Shown piece by piece: positions 1 through 8,385 of a DNA stretch of 64,000 nt. The first letter of the stretch is position 1, and each line of letters starts with the position of its first letter. The translations under genes and the position numbers were made by a program. The stretch comes from Carnimonas bestiolae (GTDB lineage: Bacteria > Pseudomonadota > Gammaproteobacteria > Pseudomonadales > Halomonadaceae), in assembly GCF_051251125.1 (NCBI RefSeq), contig NZ_JBPCZL010000010.1. One strand, given 5' to 3'. Under the pieces are notes generated by a model. The model did not search any database. It was given only the letters and a program-made list of their open reading frames with translations, and was not told where the DNA came from.

Positions 1-111
1 ACCTCGCACCTCGCACCTCGCACCTCGCACCTCGCACCTCGCACCTCGCACCTCGCACCTCGCACCTCGCACCTCGCACCTCGCACCTCGCACCTCGCAC
101 CTCGCACCTCG
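1..111. repeat. Heptamer tandem array (ACCTCGC)n
   Basis: The unit ACCTCGC is repeated about 16 times without interruption from the first base of the window, so the array may extend further to the left. The unit length of 7 is not a multiple of 3 and no ORF uses it. Spacer-type variation is absent, which makes this a simple tandem repeat and not a CRISPR. Confidence 0.95.
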
Positions 112-326
112 TTGCGCTTCCCATGCACCTTCAATGTGCCGACGCGTGTCCTCTTGCGACCTATGAGTGCATCCCGTACCGGTGCGGGCTGGTTTTACTT
201 CTTACCTTTCGTTGTAAGAATAAAATAAGCTGCTGATATAACGCGTAAAATTAAAAATGGCGCGGGGGTTGCTTGGTTCTGGCAGGTTGAAGCATCGAAT
301 GCATGACGCCTGACAATTTGCAAATG
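112..326. other. Non-coding stretch upstream of the riboswitch
   Basis: No convincing ORF is present. It should hold the promoter of the guanidine operon. A weak candidate is TTGTAA at 212-217 with TATAAC at 237-242, but the 19-base spacing is longer than usual, so this is only a guess. Confidence 0.4.
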
Positions 327-490
327 GACGGCTAGGGTTCCGGTCCTTGCGTACTCACCAAGCGGTGGTGGTGCGGGGATGACTGGTCCGAGAGCTGTCG
401 ACCTGATCCTTTATCTACCTATCCTGCCAGGCAAGGATGGCGCGATAAACGAAGGTTACACGGCGGGGGAAAAGCCCGGGAGACTTGGTG
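327..490 (+). promoter_or_regulatory. Guanidine-I riboswitch (ykkC subtype 1)
   Basis: Three conserved blocks of the guanidine-I (ykkC-yxkD) aptamer are present in the right order: CTAGGGTTCCGG near 332-343, ACTGGTCCGAGAGCT near 382-396, and ACACGGCGGGGGAAAAGCCC with GGGAGAC near 458-484. The region between the second and third blocks contains an extra hairpin arm, as in known members. The element ends about 55 bases before the binding-protein start codon, the usual leader position. Guanidinium binding switches on expression of the downstream genes in this class. An open frame that starts at 379 runs through the element but is a by-product of the leader. The expression platform (terminator or RBS sequestration) was not resolved. 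Confidence 0.93.
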
Positions 491-543
491 CGCTTGCATC
501 GGTGCTCTCCTGTTCGGCACCCATTACCCCTGAGGACTTCATC

Positions 544-1605
544 ATGAGCCCTGCCCGTTTAGCCGCTATCGTACTATCCACTGTCGCGCTGGCCTTCTGC
601 TGTTCGGCCCAGGCGGCCACACCTTCCGCTAAAAAGAATTTTAACGTGTGCTGGTCCATTTATGCGGGCTGGATGCCGTGGGGTTACGCTGAATCGCACG
701 GCATTCTTGAGAAGTGGGCGCATAAATACGGCATTACGATCCACGCCAAGCAGGTCAACGACTACATCCAATCGGTCAATCAGTACACCTCGGGTGGGGT
801 AGATGGCTGTGCGATGACCAACATGGATGCGCTGACGCTGCCCGCCTCCAGCGGTGTGGATTCGACGGCGTTGATTGTGGGTGACTACTCCAACGGCAAC
901 GACGGCATCGTGCTGCGTAACGCCAAGCGGCTGTCGGACATCAAAGGGCGCAAGGTCAATCTGGTGCAGTTCAGTGTCTCGGAGTATCTGCTGGCGCGAG
1001 CGCTCTCGCTCAACGGCATGACCGAGCGCGATATCTCGACCGAAAACACCTCTGACGCCAACATTACCGGGCTGTTCTCGGGCAATAGCTCGGATGCGCT
1101 GGTGACCTGGAATCCGCAGCTGAGCACCGTCGCCGAGATGAAGGACGCCAATGTGGTGTTCACCTCGAAGCAGATTCCCGGGGAAATTCTTGATCTGATG
1201 GTGGTGAACACCGACACCCTCAAGCAGAACCCCGACTTCGGGCGCGCACTGGTCGGTGCCTGGTACGAAGTGATGGGCAAGATCGCCAAGCACGACAAGG
1301 GCGCGCTATCAGCGATGGCCGCCGATGCCGGTACTGATCTGTCGGGCTTCCAGCACCAGCTTGATAATACCCATCTGTACACCACGCCCAAGGACGCGCT
1401 AACCCTGTACCACAGCAAGCAACTGCTCAAGACCATGCAGAGCATTGCGCAGTTCAGCTTCGATCACGGCTTGCTAGGCGAAGCCGCTCTCTCTGCCGAC
1501 ACCATCGGCATTCAAACCCCGCAGGGCACCTTTGGTGATCCCGATAACGTCCAGCTGCGGTTTGATCCTTCCTTTACCGAGCAATATCTCGAATCCAGCA
1601 AATAA
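544..1605 (+). CDS. ABC transporter substrate-binding protein, likely guanidine uptake
   Basis: Periplasmic solute-binding protein of the NMT1/SsuA (taurine/nitrate-like) family, 353 residues. The start at the ATG of MSPARLAAIV is chosen because GAGGA lies 7 bases upstream and because it gives a Sec signal peptide ending near SAQAA. An earlier in-frame ATG at 379 would place the riboswitch inside the protein and is rejected. The mature part starts with the family-type stretch around FNVCWSIYAGWMPWGYAESHG. It is the first gene of a tightly packed operon with a permease, an ATPase and the carboxylase/hydrolase genes. Older annotation would call it a urea-carboxylase-related transporter. The riboswitch points to guanidine or a related guanidino compound as ligand (inference). 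Confidence 0.88.
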   Translation: MSPARLAAIVLSTVALAFCCSAQAATPSAKKNFNVCWSIYAGWMPWGYAESHGILEKWAHKYGITIHAKQVNDYIQSVNQYTSGGVDGCAMTNMDALTLPASSGVDSTALIVGDYSNGNDGIVLRNAKRLSDIKGRKVNLVQFSVSEYLLARALSLNGMTERDISTENTSDANITGLFSGNSSDALVTWNPQLSTVAEMKDANVVFTSKQIPGEILDLMVVNTDTLKQNPDFGRALVGAWYEVMGKIAKHDKGALSAMAADAGTDLSGFQHQLDNTHLYTTPKDALTLYHSKQLLKTMQSIAQFSFDHGLLGEAALSADTIGIQTPQGTFGDPDNVQLRFDPSFTEQYLESSK

Positions 1606-1653
1606 CGCGACGGTTGGCGCGTGCGCCGACCGTTCCAAACACTGGAGCAATGT

Positions 1654-2478
1654 GTGAAGAAACTCATCAATATAAAACCGCATCGCGCCACCGCGTGGTT
1701 ACTGGGCGCGGTGCCGATTCTGATCGTGATCTTTATCTATCTGGGCGTATCGAACGCGCGGCTGGCAGAAAATCCGCATGATCGGCTGTTTCCGTCGGTG
1801 GCGACCATGAGCACCAGCTTCAAGCGGCTGGCGACTCATGAAAACGTACGCACCGGTGACATTACGCTGTGGACGGATACCGCCGCCAGCCTGTCGCGGT
1901 TGATATATGGAGTGGGCCTCAGCGCCCTGATCGGTCTGGCGGTGGGTATGCTGTGCGGCGCTATTCCGCTGGCGGGCGGACTGCTGTCGCCATTAATCAC
2001 GGTGGTATCGCTGATACCGCCGCTGGCGATACTGCCGATTCTATTTATCGCGCTGGGCACCGACGAGCTCTCGAAGGTGATGCTGATCGTGATTGGGGTG
2101 TGCCCGTTCATTATCCGTGACCTTCAAGCGCACGCCGAACGTATGCCGCACGAGCAGCTTATCAAGGCGCAAACGCTGGGCGGCAACTCCTGGCAGATTA
2201 TCGTGCGGGTGCTGTTGCCGCAGCTGCTGCCACGCCTGATTCAGAGCGTCAGGCTGGCGCTGGGCAGTGCCTGGCTGTTTCTGATTGCCGCTGAAGCGAT
2301 CGCCGCGCAGAGCGGGCTGGGCTATCGCATCTTCCTGTACCAGCGCTATCTAGCGATGGAAATCATTCTGCCGTATGTCGGCTGGATTACGCTGCTGGCC
2401 TTCCTGATGGACAGGCTGCTGGTGTTGGCGTCGCGGCTGCTGTTCCCCTGGTACAGCGCCTCGGGAGGGAAGTCGTGA
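1654..2478 (+). CDS. ABC transporter permease (guanidine/urea-carboxylase operon)
   Basis: Inner-membrane permease of the SsuC/TauC type (BPD_transp_1), about 274 residues. A first helix lies near residues 10-32, followed by the transmembrane bundle and the cytoplasmic coupling (EAA-like) loop around AQTLGGNSWQIIVRVLLPQL, which docks on the ATPase. The GTG at 1654 is preferred because GGAG ends 6 bases upstream. An upstream in-frame GTG at 1621 has no ribosome-binding site. The stop overlaps the next start as TGATG, so translation is probably coupled. It forms the importer with the preceding binding protein and the following ATPase. Confidence 0.88.
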   Translation: MKKLINIKPHRATAWLLGAVPILIVIFIYLGVSNARLAENPHDRLFPSVATMSTSFKRLATHENVRTGDITLWTDTAASLSRLIYGVGLSALIGLAVGMLCGAIPLAGGLLSPLITVVSLIPPLAILPILFIALGTDELSKVMLIVIGVCPFIIRDLQAHAERMPHEQLIKAQTLGGNSWQIIVRVLLPQLLPRLIQSVRLALGSAWLFLIAAEAIAAQSGLGYRIFLYQRYLAMEIILPYVGWITLLAFLMDRLLVLASRLLFPWYSASGGKS

Positions 2479-3269
2479 TGGCTATTCTTGCGGCGCAACG
2501 CCTGAACAAACGCTACGGCGACAATCTGGTGCTGGATAACGTCGCCTTTGAAGTGGAAGAAGGCGAGTTTGTCACCCTGGTCGGCCCATCGGGCTGCGGT
2601 AAAAGCACCTTCCTCAAACTGCTGCTGGGCATCGAATCGATTTCGGGCGGCACGCTAAAGCTGGATGGCCGGTCGATCCCCAATGAGCCGGGGCCGGATC
2701 GCGGCATTGTGTTCCAGAAATACTCGGTCTTCTCCCACCTGACGGTGCTCGGCAACGTGATGTTTCACGGTGATCTGGCGGCCAGCAAACTGCTCGGCAA
2801 AGCCTTTGGCAAACGGCGTCGGGCGCTGCGTGAGGCGGCTACCGCTGCGCTTGAGGAAGTGGGGCTGGGGGCGGCGCTCAACAAGTATCCGCACGAGCTG
2901 TCGGGCGGCATGCAGCAGCGCCTTGCGATCGCTCAGGCGCTGATCGCCAAGCCTAGAATCCTGCTGCTGGATGAGCCGTTCGGGGCACTCGATCCCGGTA
3001 TTCGAAAAGACATGCACGCCTTGATTACGCGGCTATGGCAGGAAGCGGGGGTGACCATCTTCATGGTGACCCACGACTTGCAGGAAGCCTTTGATTTGGG
3101 CACTCGGCTGTGGGTGTTCGACAAGAAACGCCACGATCCGCAGGCCCCCGACGCCTATGGCGCCACCATTACCTACGATATTGCGCTGGATAAAACGGGG
3201 GATGGCGAACATCTGCGCCGTACCCGTGAGGCGCTTAATTCATCGATGTCAGGAGGACGTTTCGCGTGA
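2478..3269 (+). CDS. ABC transporter ATP-binding protein (guanidine/urea-carboxylase operon)
   Basis: Nucleotide-binding subunit of the importer, 263 residues. Visible motifs are Walker A GPSGCGKST (36-44), Q-loop Q80, signature LSGGMQQ (141-147), Walker B ILLLDE (161-166) and the switch His in FMVTHD. It is of the SsuB/TauB/NrtD class. GGGAGGGA lies 7 bases before the ATG. An adjacent in-frame GTG at 2475 is possible but less likely. It overlaps the permease stop by one base and the next gene by four bases. Confidence 0.9.
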   Translation: MAILAAQRLNKRYGDNLVLDNVAFEVEEGEFVTLVGPSGCGKSTFLKLLLGIESISGGTLKLDGRSIPNEPGPDRGIVFQKYSVFSHLTVLGNVMFHGDLAASKLLGKAFGKRRRALREAATAALEEVGLGAALNKYPHELSGGMQQRLAIAQALIAKPRILLLDEPFGALDPGIRKDMHALITRLWQEAGVTIFMVTHDLQEAFDLGTRLWVFDKKRHDPQAPDAYGATITYDIALDKTGDGEHLRRTREALNSSMSGGRFA

Positions 3270-4036
3270 GTCAATCATTTGCTTACTCGACCTTTTTGCC
3301 CGGCGGCCAGCACTGGTCGCTTAGGGTACGCAAAGGCACGCTTATCGAATTTATCGCTGAGCAGGCCAACACCAACGTAGGGTTGGTGATGTTCAATCCG
3401 GAGAATCTGCACGAACGGCTCAATCTGCCGGATTCGCTTAAATGTCAGCACACCGTGGGGCTAACGCGCGGCAACTGCCTTTATTCCGATATGGGGCGCA
3501 TCTTCGCGTCGATTGTCGAAGACGACCTTGGCTGGCACGACAGCATCAGCGGTTCGCTCACTCGCCCGATGATGGTGCGCAAGGGCTGGCAGCCGCTGAC
3601 CTTCCAGCAGGCGCTCAACGAGCGTACTCAGGCTGGCTTCGACAGCTTCATCACGGAAATTGCCAAGTACGGCCTGAACGAGCGCGATCTGCCGGCGCCG
3701 CTGAATCTGTTCAGCAAGGTGGCGGTGGATGAGCAGGGGGGCATTTCCTACGTCGAAGGGCATTGCGCCAAGGGTGCGCGCGTAACGCTGCGCTTCGAGA
3801 TGGACACCCTGATCGCGCTGCATAGCTGCCCGCATCCGCTGGACCCTGCCGAACAGTATCCGCATCGCGGCGTTAGCCTCCGCTTTGCCGAAGCAGCGCC
3901 GGTAACCACCGACGACCCGTGCTATCAGCTCTGCGCTGAAAATCGCCGCGGCTTCCAGAACAACCGGCTCTACTCGCTGGGCTTTGGCGCTGGCGATTAT
4001 CTCTCCCACATTCCTTTCGCGGAGGCTTCAGCATGA
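3266..4036 (+). CDS. DUF1989 urea-amidolyase-associated protein, probable carboxyguanidine deiminase subunit
   Basis: About 256 residues, with a GTG start preceded by a strong AGGAGGA 8 bases upstream. The sequence matches the DUF1989 'urea carboxylase-associated protein' pair (UAAP). Possible metal-binding residues are C71 in RGNCLYSD and the HSCPHPLDP segment. In guanidine-degrading bacteria the UAAP pair has been shown to be a heteromeric carboxyguanidine deiminase (CgdAB) that converts carboxyguanidine to allophanate and ammonia. This gene and the next overlap by four bases (ATGA) and together are assigned that role by family and context. Which of the two is CgdA and which CgdB is not settled here. 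Confidence 0.85.
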   Translation: MSQSFAYSTFLPGGQHWSLRVRKGTLIEFIAEQANTNVGLVMFNPENLHERLNLPDSLKCQHTVGLTRGNCLYSDMGRIFASIVEDDLGWHDSISGSLTRPMMVRKGWQPLTFQQALNERTQAGFDSFITEIAKYGLNERDLPAPLNLFSKVAVDEQGGISYVEGHCAKGARVTLRFEMDTLIALHSCPHPLDPAEQYPHRGVSLRFAEAAPVTTDDPCYQLCAENRRGFQNNRLYSLGFGAGDYLSHIPFAEASA

Positions 4037-4674
4037 CGTTACTCGAAAGCACGCTCAGCGCAGAAAACGCCGTTACCCATGCCACCGTTGACGCAGGCGA
4101 GTCCTATATCGGGCTGGTGAAGCAAGGCCAGACGCTGCGTATTGTCGATATCGAAGGCAACGAAGCGGCCGACACGCTGTTCTTCAACGCGCAGGATACC
4201 TCCGAGCACTACAGCGCCATGGACACCATTCGAGAGCAGGGCAACCTTTATCTTGGTGTTGGCACGGCATTAATGTCGGATCGCGGCCGCCCCATGCTCG
4301 AGATTACCGCGGATACTTGCGGCCGCCACGATACCCTTGGCGGTGCCTGCGCCAGCGAGAGCAATACCGTGCGCTACGACCTTGAGCGCCGCCATATGCA
4401 CTCGTGCCGCGACAACTGGATGCTGGCCATTTCGCAGCATCCCGAGTTTGGCCTGACCAAACGCGATATCGCGCACAACATTAACTTCTTCATGAATGTA
4501 CCTGTTACGCCGGAAGGGCAGCTTGAATTTGCCGACGGCATCTCAGGACCCGGCAAATATGTAGAGATGACAGCGGCCATGGATGTAGTGGTGCTGATCT
4601 CCAACTGCCCGCAGCTCAATAACCCCTGCAGCGGTTTTGCGCCCACCCCGCTTGGCGTGCTGATCTTCGATTAA
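4033..4674 (+). CDS. DUF1989 urea-amidolyase-associated protein, partner subunit of carboxyguanidine deiminase
   Basis: 213 residues, paralogous to the preceding DUF1989 protein but shorter. Three cysteines in the conserved block (C96 in DTCGRHD, C106 in GGACASE, C125 in HSCRDN) form the likely metal site typical of the family. GGAGG lies 7 bases before the ATG. Overlap with the upstream gene suggests fixed subunit stoichiometry. Established work places this pair between guanidine carboxylase and allophanate hydrolase, removing ammonia from carboxyguanidine. The assignment rests on family and context. Confidence 0.86.
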   Translation: MTLLESTLSAENAVTHATVDAGESYIGLVKQGQTLRIVDIEGNEAADTLFFNAQDTSEHYSAMDTIREQGNLYLGVGTALMSDRGRPMLEITADTCGRHDTLGGACASESNTVRYDLERRHMHSCRDNWMLAISQHPEFGLTKRDIAHNINFFMNVPVTPEGQLEFADGISGPGKYVEMTAAMDVVVLISNCPQLNNPCSGFAPTPLGVLIFD

Positions 4675-4696
4675 TCACCACGTGCCAGCTATCGCT

Positions 4697-4741
4697 ACAG
4701 GACGACCTGTCGCTACTACGACAATGGCGGGACGACCCGCC
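4697..4741 (+). repeat. Two intercistronic hairpins with identical ACGA loops
   Basis: The 87-base gap between the DUF1989 gene and the carboxylase holds two perfect hairpins. ACAGG-ACGA-CCTGT occupies 4697-4710 and GGCGGG-ACGA-CCCGCC occupies 4726-4741. No T-run follows, so they are not obvious terminators. They could be an RNase processing or stability site that separates carboxylase expression from the genes in front of it. Confidence 0.6.
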
Positions 4742-4761
4742 CCTATAGCAAAGGTTCAGCG

Positions 4762-7700
4762 ATGTTCAGCAAGGTTTTGATCGCCAACCGAGGGGCCATT
4801 GTGGCCCGCATTCTTCGCACCCTTCACGCGTTAGGGATCGAGTCCGTGGTGGTATACGCCGAGGCCGATCGCGACGCCCCCTATGTACATGAAGCCAATC
4901 ACGCCGTGTCGCTGGGCGACGGTGACGTTGCCGCTACCTATCTTGATATCGATAAGCTGATCGCGATTGCGCGCGAAACCGGTGCTGAAGCGATTCACCC
5001 CGGCTATGGCTTCTTGTCGGAAAACCCCGATTTTATCGCCGCCTGTGAGCAGGCCGGCATGGTGTTTCTCGGCCCCACCGCCGAGCAAGTGCGCGCCTTT
5101 GGCTATAAACACCGCGCTCGCGAACTGGCGAGCAAGGCGAATGTACCGCTGGTACCGGGTAGCGAACTGCTGACCGACATCGACATGGCGCGCCAAGAAG
5201 CCGAGCGGATTGGCTATCCGGTGATGCTGAAATCGACCGCCGGCGGCGGTGGCATTGGGATGCACATCTGCCGTGACGCCGAAGCGCTCGATGCGAGCTT
5301 CCACTCGGTGCAGCAGCTGGGGGAGCGCAACTTCGGTAACGGCAGCGTTTACCTCGAGGCTTATTTGGACCGCGCCCGCCACTTGGAAGTGCAGATTTTC
5401 GGCGATGGCGCGGGCCGAGTGATAGCGTTGGGCGAGCGTGATTGTTCGACCCAGCGGCGCAACCAGAAGGTGATCGAAGAAACGCCTGCGGCGTGCCTGC
5501 CATCGGCAACCCGTGAGGCCTTGCAGCGCACCGCGATCGCGCTGGGTGAGTCGATCAACTATCGCAGTGCGGGCACGGTCGAATTTATCTACGACAGCGA
5601 GCGCGACGAATTCTACTTTCTCGAGGTCAATACGCGGCTGCAGGTCGAGCACGGCGTTACCGAAATGGTGTGGAACGTCGATCTGGTCGAGTGGATGCTG
5701 CGGCTAGGCGCGGGTGAAACCATCGCAGCATTCGAGGCTCCCGAGCAGCTGCAGGCCAAGGGCCATGCGATTCAGGCGCGTATTTACGCCGAGGATCCGC
5801 TGTACGACTTCCGCCCCAGCGCAGGACAGCTGACCCAACTGGTGCTGCCGCAGGGCGACAATCTGCGTATCGATCATGCGCTGGTGTCGGACATGCAGAT
5901 TACCGCGCTGTTCGATCCAATGCTGGCCAAGGTAATCGCCTATGCCGAGACGCGCGAGCAAGCCCTCGCAACGCTCGCTGATGCGCTGCACCACACTCAG
6001 CTGAATGGGCTGATTACCAACGTGGAGTGGCTGGCGGCCATTGTGGCTGACGCGCGTTTTGCCGCCAGCGACATCCACACCCGCTGGCTGGCCGATTTCG
6101 CTTGGCAGCCGCAGGCGCTGGAAGTGCTCGATGCCGGTACGCTGACGACCATTCAGGACTATCCCGGCCGCCAAGGCTATTGGTCGGTGGGTGTGCCGCC
6201 TTCGGGGCCGTTTGACGACTGGTCGTTCCGGCTGGGCAATCGGCTGCTGGAAAACGCCGACACTGCGGCGGGAATAGAAATTACCGTGGCCGGGCCAACG
6301 CTGGCCTTCCACCACGCGGCACAGGTTGTCGTTGCTGGTGCGCCGATTGAGGCGACGCTGGATGGCGTCGAGCTGGCGCAGTGGCAGGTGGTCGACGTTG
6401 CGGCAGGGCAAACCCTGACGCTGGGCCGGGTGCAGGCGGGTATGCGCGCCTATCTGTTGGTGCGGGGTGGGATTGCGAGTCCGCGGTATCTGGGCTCGCG
6501 CAGCACCTTCACGCTGGGCCAGTTTGGTGGCCTGCACGGCCATGCGCTGCGGGTGGGAGATCGCTTGCCGCTCAGCAACGCGGCACCGATCGCGCCCGCC
6601 ACGCTGGATAGCCGGCTGATTCCTGAGCTACAGGGCCAGCAGAAGGTATGGGAAATAGCGGTGATCTACGGGCCGCACGGCGCGCCGGACTTCTTTACCG
6701 AGCAGGATATCGACACCTTCTTCGAGCATGCGTGGGAAGTGCACTACAACTCGAGCCGTACCGGCGTGCGGCTGGTGGGGCCACATCCGCAATGGGCGCG
6801 CAGCGACGGCGGCGAAGCTGGGCTGCATCCGTCCAATATTCACGATAACGCCTACGCCTTCGGCACCATCGACTTTACCGGTGATATGCCGATCATCCTC
6901 GGCCCCGACGGCCCATCGCTGGGGGGCTTTGTGTGTCCTGCCACGGTGGTGCGCAGCGAGCGTTGGAAGATTGGTCAGCTGGCACCGGGCGACAAGGTGC
7001 GTTTTGTGCCGATTACGCTCGAAGATGCGGGCGCGCTCGAGCGGCGTCAGTACCGCTTGCTCGACAACCTGCAATGGCTGCCGCCTGTTGAGCCGCAGCA
7101 AAGCCGCCGCTCGCCGGTTATTCGCAGCGTGGATGAGCAGGAGCCAGATAAGCGTCTGGTGTATCGGTTAGCCGGCGACGACTTCCTGCTGATTGAATTT
7201 GGCCCGATGGCGCTGGATATCGCCCAGCGCTTTCGTGCCCATGCCTGGATGCTGTGGTTTGAGCAGCAGCAGATCGCGGGGGTGATCGAAACCACGCCGG
7301 GCATTCGCTCGCTGCAGGTGCATTACGATGCGCAGCAACTGCCGCTAATGGAGCTGCTGGCGACACTCGAGACGGCCGAGCGCGAGCTGCGCGATATCGA
7401 AGACTTGGAGATCGAAACGCGCGAAGTGATGCTGCCGCTGTCGTGGGACGATCCCGACTGCCGCAAGGCGATTGAGCACTATCATCAGTCGGTTAGGCCG
7501 AATGCACCCTGGTATCCCAGTAACCTTGAGTTTATTCGCCGTATCAATGGCTTGGAGGATATTGGTGCGGTGCGCGATGTAGTCTTCGAGGCGGAGTATC
7601 TGGTGATGGGGCTGGGCGACGTGTATCTGGGCGCGCCAGTGGCGACGCCGCTCGACCCGACGCAGCGCTTGGTAACGACGAAGTACAACCCCGCGCGTAC

Positions 7701-8385
7701 CTGGACCGCCGAAAACTCGGTGGGTATTGGCGGTGCTTATCTATGCGTTTACGGCATGGAGGGCCCGGGCGGCTACCAGTTTGTGGGCAGAACGCTGCAA
7801 ATGTGGAATCGCTACCGCACCACGCCGTGGTTCAGCGAACGCTGGCTGCTGCGCTTCTTCGATACGCTGCGCTTTTACGAGGTGTCGCACGACGAACTGA
7901 TGCGCCAGCGCCGCGACTTCCTGCACGGCAGTTTCGAGCTGCAAGTGCGCCATACCACCTTCCGGCTCTCCGATTATCTGAAGCGGCTGGAAGATAACGA
8001 AGCGGCCATTCAGCGTTTCCGTGAGCAGCGCGACAAGGCCTTTCAGCAGGAAATCGACGACTGGCGTGCCAACGGGCAGTTCACCTACGCCGCACCAGAA
8101 GTGGTGGAGACCGCTGAGTCAGCGCTGCAGGAAGGGGAAGCCAGCATCGATTCGCCGGTCGCGGGCAGCCTGTGGAAATTGCAGGTGGCGGTAGGCGATG
8201 AGGTTGCCGTAGGGCAGACGGTAGCGCTGATCGAATCCATGAAGATGGAAATTCCGCTGGTGTCGCGCAAGGCGGGCACCGTCACCCAACTGCCGGTAGC
8301 TGAAGGCAGCGGCCTGAGCGCGGGGCAGCAGGTCATCATCGTTGCCGAAGCGACAGCGCCAACGACTGAAGGAGATCAGCCATGA
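4762..8385 (+). CDS. Biotin-dependent guanidine (urea) carboxylase
   Basis: A 1207-residue single-chain carboxylase. The order is: biotin carboxylase domain (about 1-450, starting FSKVLIANRGAI with the ATP-grasp loop GGGGIGMH), a KipA/allophanate-hydrolase-subunit-2-like domain (about 455-760), a KipI/subunit-1-like domain (about 790-990), then a linker and C-terminal biotinyl domain with ESMKME, where K1161 should carry biotin. This is the domain order of urea carboxylase without a fused hydrolase. The enzyme uses ATP and bicarbonate to carboxylate its substrate. Because a guanidine-I riboswitch heads the operon and a CgdAB pair is present, guanidine is the more likely substrate, as shown for homologues in such operons. 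The hydrolase start overlaps its stop by four bases. Confidence 0.92.
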   Translation: MFSKVLIANRGAIVARILRTLHALGIESVVVYAEADRDAPYVHEANHAVSLGDGDVAATYLDIDKLIAIARETGAEAIHPGYGFLSENPDFIAACEQAGMVFLGPTAEQVRAFGYKHRARELASKANVPLVPGSELLTDIDMARQEAERIGYPVMLKSTAGGGGIGMHICRDAEALDASFHSVQQLGERNFGNGSVYLEAYLDRARHLEVQIFGDGAGRVIALGERDCSTQRRNQKVIEETPAACLPSATREALQRTAIALGESINYRSAGTVEFIYDSERDEFYFLEVNTRLQVEHGVTEMVWNVDLVEWMLRLGAGETIAAFEAPEQLQAKGHAIQARIYAEDPLYDFRPSAGQLTQLVLPQGDNLRIDHALVSDMQITALFDPMLAKVIAYAETREQALATLADALHHTQLNGLITNVEWLAAIVADARFAASDIHTRWLADFAWQPQALEVLDAGTLTTIQDYPGRQGYWSVGVPPSGPFDDWSFRLGNRLLENADTAAGIEITVAGPTLAFHHAAQVVVAGAPIEATLDGVELAQWQVVDVAAGQTLTLGRVQAGMRAYLLVRGGIASPRYLGSRSTFTLGQFGGLHGHALRVGDRLPLSNAAPIAPATLDSRLIPELQGQQKVWEIAVIYGPHGAPDFFTEQDIDTFFEHAWEVHYNSSRTGVRLVGPHPQWARSDGGEAGLHPSNIHDNAYAFGTIDFTGDMPIILGPDGPSLGGFVCPATVVRSERWKIGQLAPGDKVRFVPITLEDAGALERRQYRLLDNLQWLPPVEPQQSRRSPVIRSVDEQEPDKRLVYRLAGDDFLLIEFGPMALDIAQRFRAHAWMLWFEQQQIAGVIETTPGIRSLQVHYDAQQLPLMELLATLETAERELRDIEDLEIETREVMLPLSWDDPDCRKAIEHYHQSVRPNAPWYPSNLEFIRRINGLEDIGAVRDVVFEAEYLVMGLGDVYLGAPVATPLDPTQRLVTTKYNPARTWTAENSVGIGGAYLCVYGMEGPGGYQFVGRTLQMWNRYRTTPWFSERWLLRFFDTLRFYEVSHDELMRQRRDFLHGSFELQVRHTTFRLSDYLKRLEDNEAAIQRFREQRDKAFQQEIDDWRANGQFTYAAPEVVETAESALQEGEASIDSPVAGSLWKLQVAVGDEVAVGQTVALIESMKMEIPLVSRKAGTVTQLPVAEGSGLSAGQQVIIVAEATAPTTEGDQP

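Noticed and set aside
1..111. CRISPR array at the window start
   Set aside because: The repeat unit is 7 bases with no spacers, so this is a simple tandem repeat.
379..543. N-terminal extension of the first gene starting at the ATG at 379
   Set aside because: This stretch is the guanidine-I riboswitch, the extension would precede a clear signal peptide, and the downstream ATG has a good ribosome-binding site.
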